Of a stretch of DNA of 64,000 nucleotides, positions 45,024 to 52,961 are shown piece by piece; the first letter of the stretch is position 1; every line of letters begins with the position of its first letter. A model generated the notes under the pieces. That model saw only the letters and a program-made list of their open reading frames with translations. It had not been told where the DNA came from and made no database searches. Origin of the DNA: Streptomyces sp. CBMA152 (GTDB taxonomy: Bacteria > Actinomycetota > Actinomycetes > Streptomycetales > Streptomycetaceae). The position numbers and the translations under genes were made by a program. The DNA lies in contig NZ_MECJ01000009.1 in the NCBI RefSeq assembly GCF_014596475.1, forward strand, positions 186,001 through 250,000. Reading direction: 5' to 3'.

Positions 45024-45782
45024 GTGGCAGGATCGTCCATGAGCAGCCCCTGGATCCGGCGGTTCCGCCCCGCCCCGCAGGCCGCCACCCGGCTCGTCTG
45101 CTTCCCGCACGCGGGCGGCTCGGCCACGTACTACTTCCAGGCCTCCCAGTCGCTCTCGCCCGAGGTCGATGTGCTCGCGATCCAGTACCCCGGCCGCCAG
45201 GACCGGTTGGCCGAACCGTGCATCGAGGACATATCCGTCCTTGCCGACCGCATCGCCGAGCAGCTGGCCCCCTGGACGGACCGGCCGCTCACCCTCTTCG
45301 GCCACAGCATGGGCTCCGTCGTCGCGTACGAGGTCGCGCTGCGCCTGGAGCGGCGCGGCACCGTCCCGTTGGGGCTGTTCGCCTCGGGACGCCGTGCCCC
45401 TTCTGTCGTACGTGACGGATATGTCCACCTCGGCAGCGACGAGGACATGCTCGCCGAGCTGAAGCGGCTCAGCGGCACCACCGCACAGGTACTCGCCGAC
45501 GAGACGCTGCTGCGGATGGTCCTGCCGACGATGCGCAGCGACTACCACGCCATCGAGACCTACCGCCCTTCCCCGGCCCCGCCGCTGAGCTGCCCAATCG
45601 TCGCCCTGTCCGGCGACGACGACCCGGTGGTCGAACTCGACGAGGTCGCCCTGTGGGAGCGGCACACCTCGGCGTCCTTCCGGATGCGGGTGTTCTCGGG
45701 CGGCCACTTCTTCGTCGACGACCACCTCCCCGCCATCACCCGCGAGATCCGCGAGCACATCGCGACCGCGAACGCCCGCTGA
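45024..45782 (+). CDS. type II thioesterase
   Basis: Stand-alone alpha/beta-hydrolase thioesterase of 252 aa that removes stalled or mis-primed acyl groups from carrier proteins of PKS/NRPS lines. It has the TEII opening RLVCFPHAGGSA, nucleophile Ser95 in GHSMGS, Asp around 198-200 in SGDDDP and His228 in GGHFF, so the triad is complete. I chose the GTG at 45024 because AAGGA sits six bases upstream. A longer open frame back to 44874 and an ATG at 45039 are alternatives. It is divergent from the synthase operon and a natural partner of it. A perfect hairpin follows the stop. Confidence 0.93.
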   Translation: MAGSSMSSPWIRRFRPAPQAATRLVCFPHAGGSATYYFQASQSLSPEVDVLAIQYPGRQDRLAEPCIEDISVLADRIAEQLAPWTDRPLTLFGHSMGSVVAYEVALRLERRGTVPLGLFASGRRAPSVVRDGYVHLGSDEDMLAELKRLSGTTAQVLADETLLRMVLPTMRSDYHAIETYRPSPAPPLSCPIVALSGDDDPVVELDEVALWERHTSASFRMRVFSGGHFFVDDHLPAITREIREHIATANAR

Positions 45783-45792
45783 CCGGTTCCGA

Positions 45793-45816
45793 CGCCGGGG
45801 CCGTCGAACCCCGGCG
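45793..45816 (+). terminator. Hairpin after the TEII gene
   Basis: Perfect 8-bp stem CGCCGGGG / CCCCGGCG with an 8-base loop, starting 11 bases after the TEII stop. There is no U-tract, as is common in Streptomyces. It may be a terminator or may only reduce read-through into the amidase gene. Confidence 0.5.
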
Positions 45817-45879
45817 CCGACCGGCTCGTACCCGTATGTCACCCTGACCCGAGCACGCAACCAAGGAGTGGACGACCGC

Positions 45880-47295
45880 ATGGAGCCGCACGCATACGCA
45901 GCCTTCGACGCGGTCGGTCTGCGCGAGCTGATCCGTACGCGCGAAGTGAGCGCCGCCGAGGTGGAGGACGCCGCCCGGCGTGCGGTCGAGCAGGTGAACG
46001 CCGATCTCAACGCCCTGACCGGGCCGTTGTTCGACCCGGCCCCGGCGCATGAGCCGGACGGGCCGCTGGCCGGAGTGCCGTTCGTCATCAAGGACAGCGG
46101 CCCCTTCACCCAGGGCGTGCCGTTCACCCTGGGCAGCCGCAGCATCCGTGGCGCCTACGCCCTGGTCGACCACGATCTGATGGCCCGCTTCCGCACCGCC
46201 GGACTGGTCGCTCTCGGCCAGAGCACCGCCCCCGAGTTCGGCCTCAACTTCGCCACCGAGTCGGTTCGCTACGGCGTCACCCGCAACCCGTGGGACCTGG
46301 AGCGGGGCGTCGGCGGCTCCAGCGGCGGCTCGGCCGCGCTCGTGGCCGCCGGAGCAGTGCCGTTCGCACACGCCAACGACGCGGGCGGCTCGATCCGCGT
46401 CCCGGCCTCCTGCTGCGGCCTGGTCGGCCTCAAGCCGAGCCGCGGCCGCACCCCGTCCGGACCGCTCACCGGCGAGGCCGCCTTCGGGCAGCTGGTCGAG
46501 TTCGGCCTCACCCGGACCGTACGGGACGCGGCACACCTGCTCGACGCGGTATCCGCGCCGACGGTCGGCGAGAAGTACCCGCTGGCACCGGTCGCCCGCC
46601 CGTACGCCGACGAGATCCGCACCGACCCGGGCCGACTGCGGGTCGCGCTGACGACCGTGCCGTGGTCGGGCGTGCCCGTAGACCGCCAGATCGCGGAGGC
46701 GACCGTCGCCGTCGGCCAGGTCCTGGAGTGGATCGGCCACACCGTCACGGAGGCGAGCCCCGACGTCGATGCCGACGAGTTGGTGGAGGCGGTCATGCTC
46801 AGCGCCGTCTCGACCGGCGGCGCAGTGCTGCGGGGCGCCCCGCGCCGACCCGACCCGTCCGCACTCGAAGGCGTCTCGCGCCGCGTCCTGGCCGAGGCCG
46901 AGTCCTTCACCGCGCTGGACGTCCTGGCCGCGATGGAGGCCCAGCACCTGGTGACCCGGCCGATCGGCCGCTTCTTCCTCGAGCACGACCTGCTGATCAC
47001 CCCGACGCTGGCCCAACTCCCCGCCCCGCACGGCACCCTGGACTATGACGACGCCCGCCACAGCGTCCGCTCCTGGCTCCGCCGCATCTTCGAACACGGC
47101 CCGTTCACGGCCCTGTTCAACGTCTCCGGCCACCCCGCGATCAGCCTCCCCCTGGGCCAGAGCCGCGAGGGCCTGCCCATCGGGGTTCAACTGATCGCCG
47201 CCCATGGCCGCGAGGACCTGCTGCTGCGGGTGGCGGCGCAGCTGGAGCAGGCAGTGCCTTGGACGGAGCGACAGCCCGGGGTTTACGTGGATTGA
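45880..47295 (+). CDS. amidase-signature family hydrolase
   Basis: Cytosolic amidase of 471 aa that hydrolyses C-N amide bonds through a Ser-cisSer-Lys triad. Visible residues are Lys71 (VIKDSG), Ser147 (GGSSGGS) and Ser171 (DAGGSIRVPA). The 24-residue spacing between the two serines matches the family. AAGGAG lies 11 bases before the ATG at 45880. A GTG at 45868 overlaps that site and is less likely. It sits 97 bp after the TEII gene in the same direction. Since the synthase makes Gly-containing amides, a role in trimming or activating the product is plausible but unproven. It could also be an ordinary catabolic amidase at the cluster edge. Confidence 0.9.
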   Translation: MEPHAYAAFDAVGLRELIRTREVSAAEVEDAARRAVEQVNADLNALTGPLFDPAPAHEPDGPLAGVPFVIKDSGPFTQGVPFTLGSRSIRGAYALVDHDLMARFRTAGLVALGQSTAPEFGLNFATESVRYGVTRNPWDLERGVGGSSGGSAALVAAGAVPFAHANDAGGSIRVPASCCGLVGLKPSRGRTPSGPLTGEAAFGQLVEFGLTRTVRDAAHLLDAVSAPTVGEKYPLAPVARPYADEIRTDPGRLRVALTTVPWSGVPVDRQIAEATVAVGQVLEWIGHTVTEASPDVDADELVEAVMLSAVSTGGAVLRGAPRRPDPSALEGVSRRVLAEAESFTALDVLAAMEAQHLVTRPIGRFFLEHDLLITPTLAQLPAPHGTLDYDDARHSVRSWLRRIFEHGPFTALFNVSGHPAISLPLGQSREGLPIGVQLIAAHGREDLLLRVAAQLEQAVPWTERQPGVYVD

Positions 47296-47408
47296 GGGGC
47301 CGGACCTCCTCCCCGCCGGTGGCTATACCGGAGGTAGCTCCGCTGCCGAGGCGCTGAGTGACGGGGAAGGGCGTACGGAGGCGTTGCGTGGGGCGGCCGG
47401 GACGGCGG

Positions 47409-48392
47409 TTACTTGTTCCGGGAGCCGGAGGAGCGCTTGCGGCCGGAGGTGCCGGGCTTGCGTCCCTGGGAGCCCTTGCGCGGGGCGTCGCCGCGTGCGG
47501 CTTCCTTGCGGGTGGCCGGGGCCGGGGCGTCGTTGCTCCAGTGGGACGGGCGGTCGAGGCCGTCGGGGAGGAGGGTGGCGGCGTCGCCCTGTGCCGCGTT
47601 GACCTGGGTCTGGGTGAGGAAGAGGCAGTCGGTGAGGTCGGCGCCCGCGAGGTTGGTGTCGCGGAAGTCCGCGCCGATGACATCGGCGAGCCGCAGGTCC
47701 GCGCCGCTGAGGTCGGCGGCGATGAGATACGCGCCGCGCAGATCGGCCCCGTGCAGGTCGGCGCCCTTGAGGCGGGCACCGAACAGGTCGGCGCCCCGGC
47801 GGTCCTTCTTCTTGCCCCGGACCTCGGCGCGCACCAGCTCGCTGGTGCGCAGCAGCAGCGTGTTCACCTCGGCGCGGTGGGCTGCCACGTCGAGGTTGAG
47901 CAGGGTGTCCACGTCGCTGAGGGTCAGGCGCTCGATCTTCTCCCGCTGCGCCTGCACCTGGCGGTGGACAGGGCGGGCGGCCGGGCGGGCCAGTGCCTCG
48001 GAGAGGTACCAGAGCAGCTCGTGGAACTGCCGCATCACCGGGAGCGCGGCGAACATCTGCTGGGCGCCGTCCGGGCTCTCGTGCCAGTTCCGGCCGACAA
48101 AGGTGACCTGCGAGATCTTCTGGCCCGCGCCGAAGCAGTCGTACACCGTGCAGCCCTGGAAGCCCGTGGGGCGCAGCTTGTCGTGGATGCCGCAGCGGAA
48201 GTCCTGCTGGAGGTTGGGACACGGGTCCCCGACGGCCTTGTCGATCGCGAAGTCCGTCGAACGGGAGAACGCCAGCGCGACACAGCACAGGCCGAAGCAG
48301 TTCGCACAGTCGGCCCGCAGCTCGGAGCGGTCGCCCGCGGGACGGCCCGCGGGGACCTGCTCGTGCACGCGGTTCTCGGATGTCTCGGACAA
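47409..48392 (-). CDS. pentapeptide-repeat protein with Cys-rich N-terminal domain
   Basis: 327 aa. The N-terminal part has clustered cysteines (DCANCFGLCC, then further Cys near PCPN, FRCGIHDK and QGCTVYDC), like YkgJ-type metal-binding proteins. Around residues 195-265 there are about eleven A(D/N)LxG-type pentapeptide repeats (GADLHGADLRGAYL), which form a right-handed quadrilateral helix in known members. The tail is Lys/Arg/Ser-rich and probably disordered. It starts at TTG 48392 with AGGAG ten bases upstream. It is convergent with the amidase gene. Function unknown. Gyrase-protecting pentapeptide proteins exist, but nothing here proves that role. Confidence 0.88.
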   Translation of the reverse strand: MSETSENRVHEQVPAGRPAGDRSELRADCANCFGLCCVALAFSRSTDFAIDKAVGDPCPNLQQDFRCGIHDKLRPTGFQGCTVYDCFGAGQKISQVTFVGRNWHESPDGAQQMFAALPVMRQFHELLWYLSEALARPAARPVHRQVQAQREKIERLTLSDVDTLLNLDVAAHRAEVNTLLLRTSELVRAEVRGKKKDRRGADLFGARLKGADLHGADLRGAYLIAADLSGADLRLADVIGADFRDTNLAGADLTDCLFLTQTQVNAAQGDAATLLPDGLDRPSHWSNDAPAPATRKEAARGDAPRKGSQGRKPGTSGRKRSSGSRNK

Positions 48393-48585
48393 GGTGGGTG
48401 ATCTCCTGCGCTGTCGGCCCCGGCACGGCCCTTGATCGGACCCCTGACGGACCGCCTGGGCCCCCGTCCGGGCAGGTCAAGCCTATCGTCTCTACATAGC
48501 TGCGACCGCTGTGGCCGCATCTCGCTGCCGGAGAGTCCGGGGCTTGAGATAGAACGTCGGCGTAGATGCCGCAGCACTTGAGCAG

Positions 48586-48879
48586 ATGCTGGAAGAGACC
48601 TTCGATCACGCCGTCGCGCACCACGGGTACACCAATTATATGCGGAAGAGGTACCGCAGGACCTCGACGGGTTCGTCTGGTGTGCGGCATCTCGTGGCGG
48701 GACCGGGGTTGGGCGAGCCGGCCACTGCCGTGGTGCTGGTGCCGGTCCATCCGCAGACGGGGGCAGTGTGGCAGCCGCGCGCCGGGGCGGTGCCGATACC
48801 TGTGGATGCCGCGCTCTGGGCCGAGCTCGCCTTCCCATCGGGGCGCGGCGGCGGCCGACCGACGCACGAGAGCGAGTGA
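48586..48879 (+). pseudogene. short ORF, possible remnant of a conserved actinobacterial protein
   Basis: 97 codons. The first 20 (MLEETFDHAVAHHGYTNYM) resemble the start of a small conserved Streptomyces protein family as I remember it. The rest does not look like that family. No clear ribosome site precedes the ATG. I read it as a broken or fused remnant. Confidence 0.3.
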
Positions 48880-48884
48880 TCGCC

Positions 48885-49322
48885 ATGTCCGGCCGGACCG
48901 ACGGGCAGGCGGCGTACAGATTCCGGCCGCTCCCCCCAGCCAGCAGGCTGACGCTCGATCCCTTTGGGCGCCTGCGCAGACCGGGCCGCCGTGTCCGGGC
49001 CCAGAGCGACGACGGGGCTCGCCTCGTCCTTCTCAAGTTCCCTGGCGAACCGGCAGCCACGCTCGAACTGGCCCACCGTCCCGGCGCCGGACGCGTCGAC
49101 GTGGGCAGCGGTTTCGACCATCTCGCGATCCAGGTGGACACGCTGGCCACCACCGTGGAGACGCTGGCCGAATCCGGCCTGGAGCCGGGGCCCGTCCAAC
49201 ACCTGGGCGGCCCCCACGGCCCGAAGACGTCGTGGCTCACCGACCCGGACGGTTACCGGATCGAGTTGGTGGAGTGGCCGCCCGGACATCCCGATGGCAT
49301 CACGGAAGCAGACTTCTCCTGA
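48885..49322 (+). CDS. VOC (glyoxalase-like) family protein, atypical N-terminal half
   Basis: 145 aa from the ATG at 48885. The C-terminal half is a clear vicinal-oxygen-chelate module: ATLEL, FDHLAIQV with its metal-type His, and DPDGYRIELVEW with the Glu. The N-terminal 60 residues are Arg/Pro-rich and do not show the expected first beta-alpha-beta unit, so the 5' part may be decayed or replaced. The substrate cannot be told. It is convergent with the esterase gene, with only five bases between the stops. Confidence 0.55.
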   Translation: MSGRTDGQAAYRFRPLPPASRLTLDPFGRLRRPGRRVRAQSDDGARLVLLKFPGEPAATLELAHRPGAGRVDVGSGFDHLAIQVDTLATTVETLAESGLEPGPVQHLGGPHGPKTSWLTDPDGYRIELVEWPPGHPDGITEADFS

Positions 49323-49327
49323 TGGGG

Positions 49328-50848
49328 TCACGGTGGTGGAGCGAGGGTGCGCCTGGCGCGCCCCGTCCTGCCTGCACCGGCTCGGGGCCAGAGCGGCGAA
49401 TCCGGGTGATGGTTGCCGAGGATCTCCGCCGTGGGTCGCTGCGGGTCGTAGCGGGCCCAGCCCGGGTTCCCGGTGCGGGCAAACGCGACCCACGCGCCAT
49501 GGACCCGGGCGGCGAGTCCTGGTGAGGCGGGGTCGGGGCCGAGCAGGCAGGTGTCCCCGTGCAGCCAGGGTGTGTCGGCGATGTCGAACACGAAGGGCAG
49601 TTCGACGGTGTGGGCGGCGCCGAGTCGCCCGCCCAAGGCCGTCGAGCGGTAGCCGAACGAGTAGAGGTGGGTGCGGCCGCCGGAGATCCGCGCGTGGGCC
49701 TGCGCCATGCGCTCCGTACCGGCTTGGAACAGTGCCTGTCCGAGCAGGGCGGAGCGCAGCTCGCCGGGTGTCGCGCCCGGCTGTGCCGCGCGGAGCGCGG
49801 CGAGGGCGGCCTCCGGGTCTGGATGGGCCTGGGTGGCGGCGGCGAGCAGGTCGGCTTCCGTGGTGGACTCCAGGTGACCCTGCGGTACGAGGTAGAGGTG
49901 CCCCTCTCCGGTGTTGGTGCCGATGAGCAGGTCGACGTCGGCGGCCGGGCCGTCGGCGAGAGCGTCGGCGGGCTGGACCGGCAGGACCAGGCTGAACGGG
50001 CTGAGCCCGGCCAGGGGGTCCGTGGCAGTGCTGGTGCGCAGGTCGAGGCCGGCCAGCGCGGGCAGGATCGCCAGGAAGCGCTCGTCCGGGATCGGGGCGA
50101 ACGCCTCGGCGGTCGGTTCGACGCCCAGCGCGGCGGCCGCCGCGGCGGTGACACGTTGCGCCTGCTCGGGGGTGAACGCGCCGGTGCCGTTACCGCTTTG
50201 GATGATCACTCGCCTGAACAGGCCGTTGGCCTGCGGTGTCGCGAGGAGCGCGCCGGTGAGCGTGGCACCCGCGGACTGGCCGAAGAGCGTGACGTTGTCG
50301 GGGTCGCCGCCGAATGCCGTGATGGTGTCCTGCACCCAGCTCAGTGCGGCCAGCACGTCGAGCAGTCCGCGGTTGGCCGGAGCACCTGCCAGATCGAGGA
50401 ACCCTGGGATGCCGAGGCGGTAGTTCACCGTCACGAGAACGACGCCGTCGCGGGCGAACGCGTTCCCGTCGTAGAGCGCGGCCCGGCTCGATCCGGTGAC
50501 GAACCCGCCGCCGTGCACGAAAACCATGACGGGGCGTCTGCCGCTGTCTGCGGCGGGCGTGTGGACATCGACGGTCAGGTACTCCTCGCCGGGCACCCAG
50601 CCCGGCCCGAAGTAGGGGGTCATGTCGAGCCGACCGAAGTCGCGGACCGGCTGGGGAGCCGTGGGCCCGGGCTGCGTACCGTCGCGGACGCCGGACCAGC
50701 CCGGGTGCGGTGCGGGCGGCGCGAAACGCCCGGCGCCGGCCGGTGCCACCGCATACGGGAGGGCTCGGTAGCGCTCGCCCGATCCGTCACGGACGCCGCG
50801 CACGGCGCCCGCGGGAGTTTCGACTACCGGATCTGCCTGTCGGGGCAC
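49328..50848 (-). CDS. type B carboxylesterase
   Basis: 506 aa alpha/beta-hydrolase of the carboxylesterase / p-nitrobenzyl-esterase family. Oxyanion motif FVHGGGF, nucleophile Ser192 in GQSAG and catalytic His413 in AAHTVELPF are visible. The N-terminal pattern (VETPAGAVRG, then ALPYA) is typical. No signal peptide is seen, so it is probably cytosolic. It starts at GTG 50848 with GAGGA nine bases upstream and lies 34 bp downstream of the MBL-hydrolase gene on the same strand, so the two are likely cotranscribed. Natural substrate unknown. Confidence 0.92.
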   Translation of the reverse strand: MPRQADPVVETPAGAVRGVRDGSGERYRALPYAVAPAGAGRFAPPAPHPGWSGVRDGTQPGPTAPQPVRDFGRLDMTPYFGPGWVPGEEYLTVDVHTPAADSGRRPVMVFVHGGGFVTGSSRAALYDGNAFARDGVVLVTVNYRLGIPGFLDLAGAPANRGLLDVLAALSWVQDTITAFGGDPDNVTLFGQSAGATLTGALLATPQANGLFRRVIIQSGNGTGAFTPEQAQRVTAAAAAALGVEPTAEAFAPIPDERFLAILPALAGLDLRTSTATDPLAGLSPFSLVLPVQPADALADGPAADVDLLIGTNTGEGHLYLVPQGHLESTTEADLLAAATQAHPDPEAALAALRAAQPGATPGELRSALLGQALFQAGTERMAQAHARISGGRTHLYSFGYRSTALGGRLGAAHTVELPFVFDIADTPWLHGDTCLLGPDPASPGLAARVHGAWVAFARTGNPGWARYDPQRPTAEILGNHHPDSPLWPRAGAGRTGRARRTLAPPP

Positions 50849-50882
50849 GGGAACATTTCCTCTCTGGAACTGGAAGGGGACA

Positions 50883-51800
50883 TCACGAGATGCGGGAGAA
50901 GGCCGCCCACTCCTTGATCGCGAATTTCGACCCGTTGCGAGCGATCTCCGCGGCGCCGTGGCCGCCGAAGTGCGCCGGGAAGACGAGCGCGTTGTTGTCG
51001 GCCGCGCTGCCGAGCAGCTTGTGCCGGGTGGCGCGGGATTCCACTGGATCCTCGCAGAAGCAGGAGTTGGTCTCGGGCTCGGCGACCTGCAGCGCGGTGT
51101 GCACCAGGTCCCCGACGAACAGGGCCTGATCGCCGCCGGATTCCAGGGTGAGTACGGACGAGCCGGGGGTGTGCCCGGGCGCGAGGTCGAGACGCAGGTT
51201 CTTGTCGATCCGATACGTCTCCTCCCACAGGTGGGTGAGTCCCGCCTGGTGGACCGGCGTGACGCTGTCCTCGAAGACGTTCTGGTTCCCGCGGCCCAGT
51301 ACGGTCTTGTTCTCGTTGGCCGGGTCCCAGAAGTCGAAGTCCCGCCGGTTCATCAAGTACGTGGCGTTGGGAAAGGTCGGCACCCAACTCCGGCCCTCCA
51401 GACGGGTGTTCCAGCCGACGTGATCGATGTGCAGATGGGTGTTGACCACGATGTCGACGTCCTCGGGCCGCACGCCGGCGGCGGCAAGGTGGTCGAGGTA
51501 GTGGGTGTCCCGGCGGCTCCACACCGGGGCGTAGGGCCGTTCCTTGTGGTTGCCCACGCCGGTGTCGACGAGGATGGTGCGTCCCTCGCTGCGCAGCAGC
51601 CAGGACTGGACCGCCGTGTGACACTCGTCCGTCTGCGGGTTCCAGAAGTCGGGCGCCAGCCATGCACGGTGCTCGTCCCACGAGCCGTCCGGGCTGCCCG
51701 GGAAGAACTGGCCCGGGGACATCTCCGCCGAGCCGTAAAACTCTTTGATACGGGTGACGGTGACGTCGCCAAGAGTGATCTGCTCCGGGCTCTGATCCAT
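50883..51800 (-). CDS. metallo-beta-lactamase-fold hydrolase
   Basis: 305 aa. It has the binuclear zinc motif THLHIDHVGW (His122, His124, Asp126, His127), GHTPGSSV for the next His and FVGDLVH for the bridging Asp. The layout is like lactonase/MBL-fold hydrolases such as the AttM/PqsE-type group rather than true beta-lactamases. There is no export signal. The ATG at 51800 is preceded by GAGGAC at a suitable distance. An upstream in-frame start at 51872 would add a poorly conserved tail. First gene of a two-gene unit with the carboxylesterase, divergent from the XRE regulator that probably controls it. Confidence 0.88.
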   Translation of the reverse strand: MDQSPEQITLGDVTVTRIKEFYGSAEMSPGQFFPGSPDGSWDEHRAWLAPDFWNPQTDECHTAVQSWLLRSEGRTILVDTGVGNHKERPYAPVWSRRDTHYLDHLAAAGVRPEDVDIVVNTHLHIDHVGWNTRLEGRSWVPTFPNATYLMNRRDFDFWDPANENKTVLGRGNQNVFEDSVTPVHQAGLTHLWEETYRIDKNLRLDLAPGHTPGSSVLTLESGGDQALFVGDLVHTALQVAEPETNSCFCEDPVESRATRHKLLGSAADNNALVFPAHFGGHGAAEIARNGSKFAIKEWAAFSRIS

Positions 51801-51885
51801 GGGTCCGTCCTCAAGCCTGGGGTATGTCGCCGAATGAGACCGAGCCTGGACGCACGGACGGGCCCGCACCACTCCCGGGTTGTCC

Positions 51886-51901
51886 TACCCCTCGCAGGGT
51901 G
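51886..51901. promoter_or_regulatory. candidate operator between the XRE regulator and the MBL-hydrolase gene
   Basis: Imperfect inverted repeat TACCC-ctcgca-GGGTG in the 137-bp divergent gap, about 37 bases before the regulator start. Short and imperfect, so only a candidate. Confidence 0.3.
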
Positions 51902-51937
51902 TGGCTGGGATCGGGCCGCGCAGCAAATACTGGGGCG

Positions 51938-52846
51938 ATGAACGGACCCGGCCCGCTCGGCGCCTTCCTCCAAGCCCGACGGGCGCGACTGCGACCCGAG
52001 GACATCGGCCTGCGTGACCTCGGGCCCCGCAGGCGGGTGGCCGGGCTCCGGCGCGAGGAACTGGCCCAGGCGGCGGGCGTCAGCGTCTCGTACTACGCAC
52101 GGCTGGAACAGGGCCAGTCCCGCGGGGCCTCGGCCGAGGTGCTCGACGCGATCGCCCGCGCCCTCCTGCTCGACGACCATGAGCGCGAGCACCTCGACCG
52201 ACTCGCCGGCGCCGCCCGCCACGCGTCCCGGCCGCGCCGCCCGCGGCCCGAGAAGCTCACCGACGAAACCCGCGACCTCCTCCGCGCCCTCGACGGCATC
52301 CCTGCGATAGTGCTCGGCCGCCGTACGGACGTACTGGCCTGGAACACCCTCGCGCACGCCCTGCTGGCCGGCCACCTGGACTTCCACGGCCCCGACGACC
52401 CGGCACGACGCCCGAACATGAGCCGGATGCTGTTCCTGGACCCGCACTGCCGGGAGCTGTACGCCAGTTGGAAGGCCAAGGCCCGCGCAGTGGTCGGCAA
52501 CCTGCGTATCACCGTCGGCAGGCACCCGGACGACCCACTGCTCGCCGAGCTGATCGGCGAACTGACAATGAACAGCCCGGAGTTCGTCGCACTGTGGGCG
52601 GACCACCGCGTGGCGCCGTGCGACGCCGCCTCCTACGAGCTGCACCACCCTGTCGTCGGCACGGTGACGGTGACACAGCAGACACTGTCGATCGCCCGTT
52701 CACCGGACCAGGCGCTCATCGTGTGCACAACCCCCGCCGGCTCCCCCTCCGAGGAAGCCCTCGCGCTCCTCCGACAGGTGAGTGACAGCCGGGCGCCGCA
52801 CGCGAACAGCATCGGCATTCCCAAGAAGCCAACCCAACAGACTTAA
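51938..52846 (+). CDS. XRE-family regulator with MmyB-like ligand-binding domain
   Basis: 302 aa. The N-terminal helix-turn-helix (RVAGLRREELAQAAGVSVSY, then YARLEQGQ) covers residues 15-75. The rest is the MmyB/PAS-like domain (LAWNTLAHALL, WADHRV, HPVVGTVTV) common in actinobacterial regulators that control an adjacent divergent enzyme gene. Start ATG 51938. The open frame extends upstream but conservation begins here. It is expected to regulate the neighbouring MBL-hydrolase/esterase pair. Confidence 0.92.
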   Translation: MNGPGPLGAFLQARRARLRPEDIGLRDLGPRRRVAGLRREELAQAAGVSVSYYARLEQGQSRGASAEVLDAIARALLLDDHEREHLDRLAGAARHASRPRRPRPEKLTDETRDLLRALDGIPAIVLGRRTDVLAWNTLAHALLAGHLDFHGPDDPARRPNMSRMLFLDPHCRELYASWKAKARAVVGNLRITVGRHPDDPLLAELIGELTMNSPEFVALWADHRVAPCDAASYELHHPVVGTVTVTQQTLSIARSPDQALIVCTTPAGSPSEEALALLRQVSDSRAPHANSIGIPKKPTQQT

Positions 52847-52961
52847 GGCAGTCCGGTGACACTCACTGGGCGAGCCGCGTGCACGTCCTGCCGCTGGACA
52901 GACCATATGGCTCAGCCGGGTGCCTTCGGGGTCGGCGGTCAGCTTCCGCGTGGCTTCGGCT

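Noticed and set aside
44892..47205. minus-strand frames of 417 and 489 codons opposite the TEII and amidase genes
   Set aside because: The plus-strand proteins have complete catalytic triads and good ribosome sites; the minus frames have no recognisable domains.
47296..47408. possible bidirectional terminator between the convergent amidase and pentapeptide genes
   Set aside because: An interrupted stem can be drawn (ACCTCC / GGAGGT with an inner CCGG pair), but it is too broken to call.
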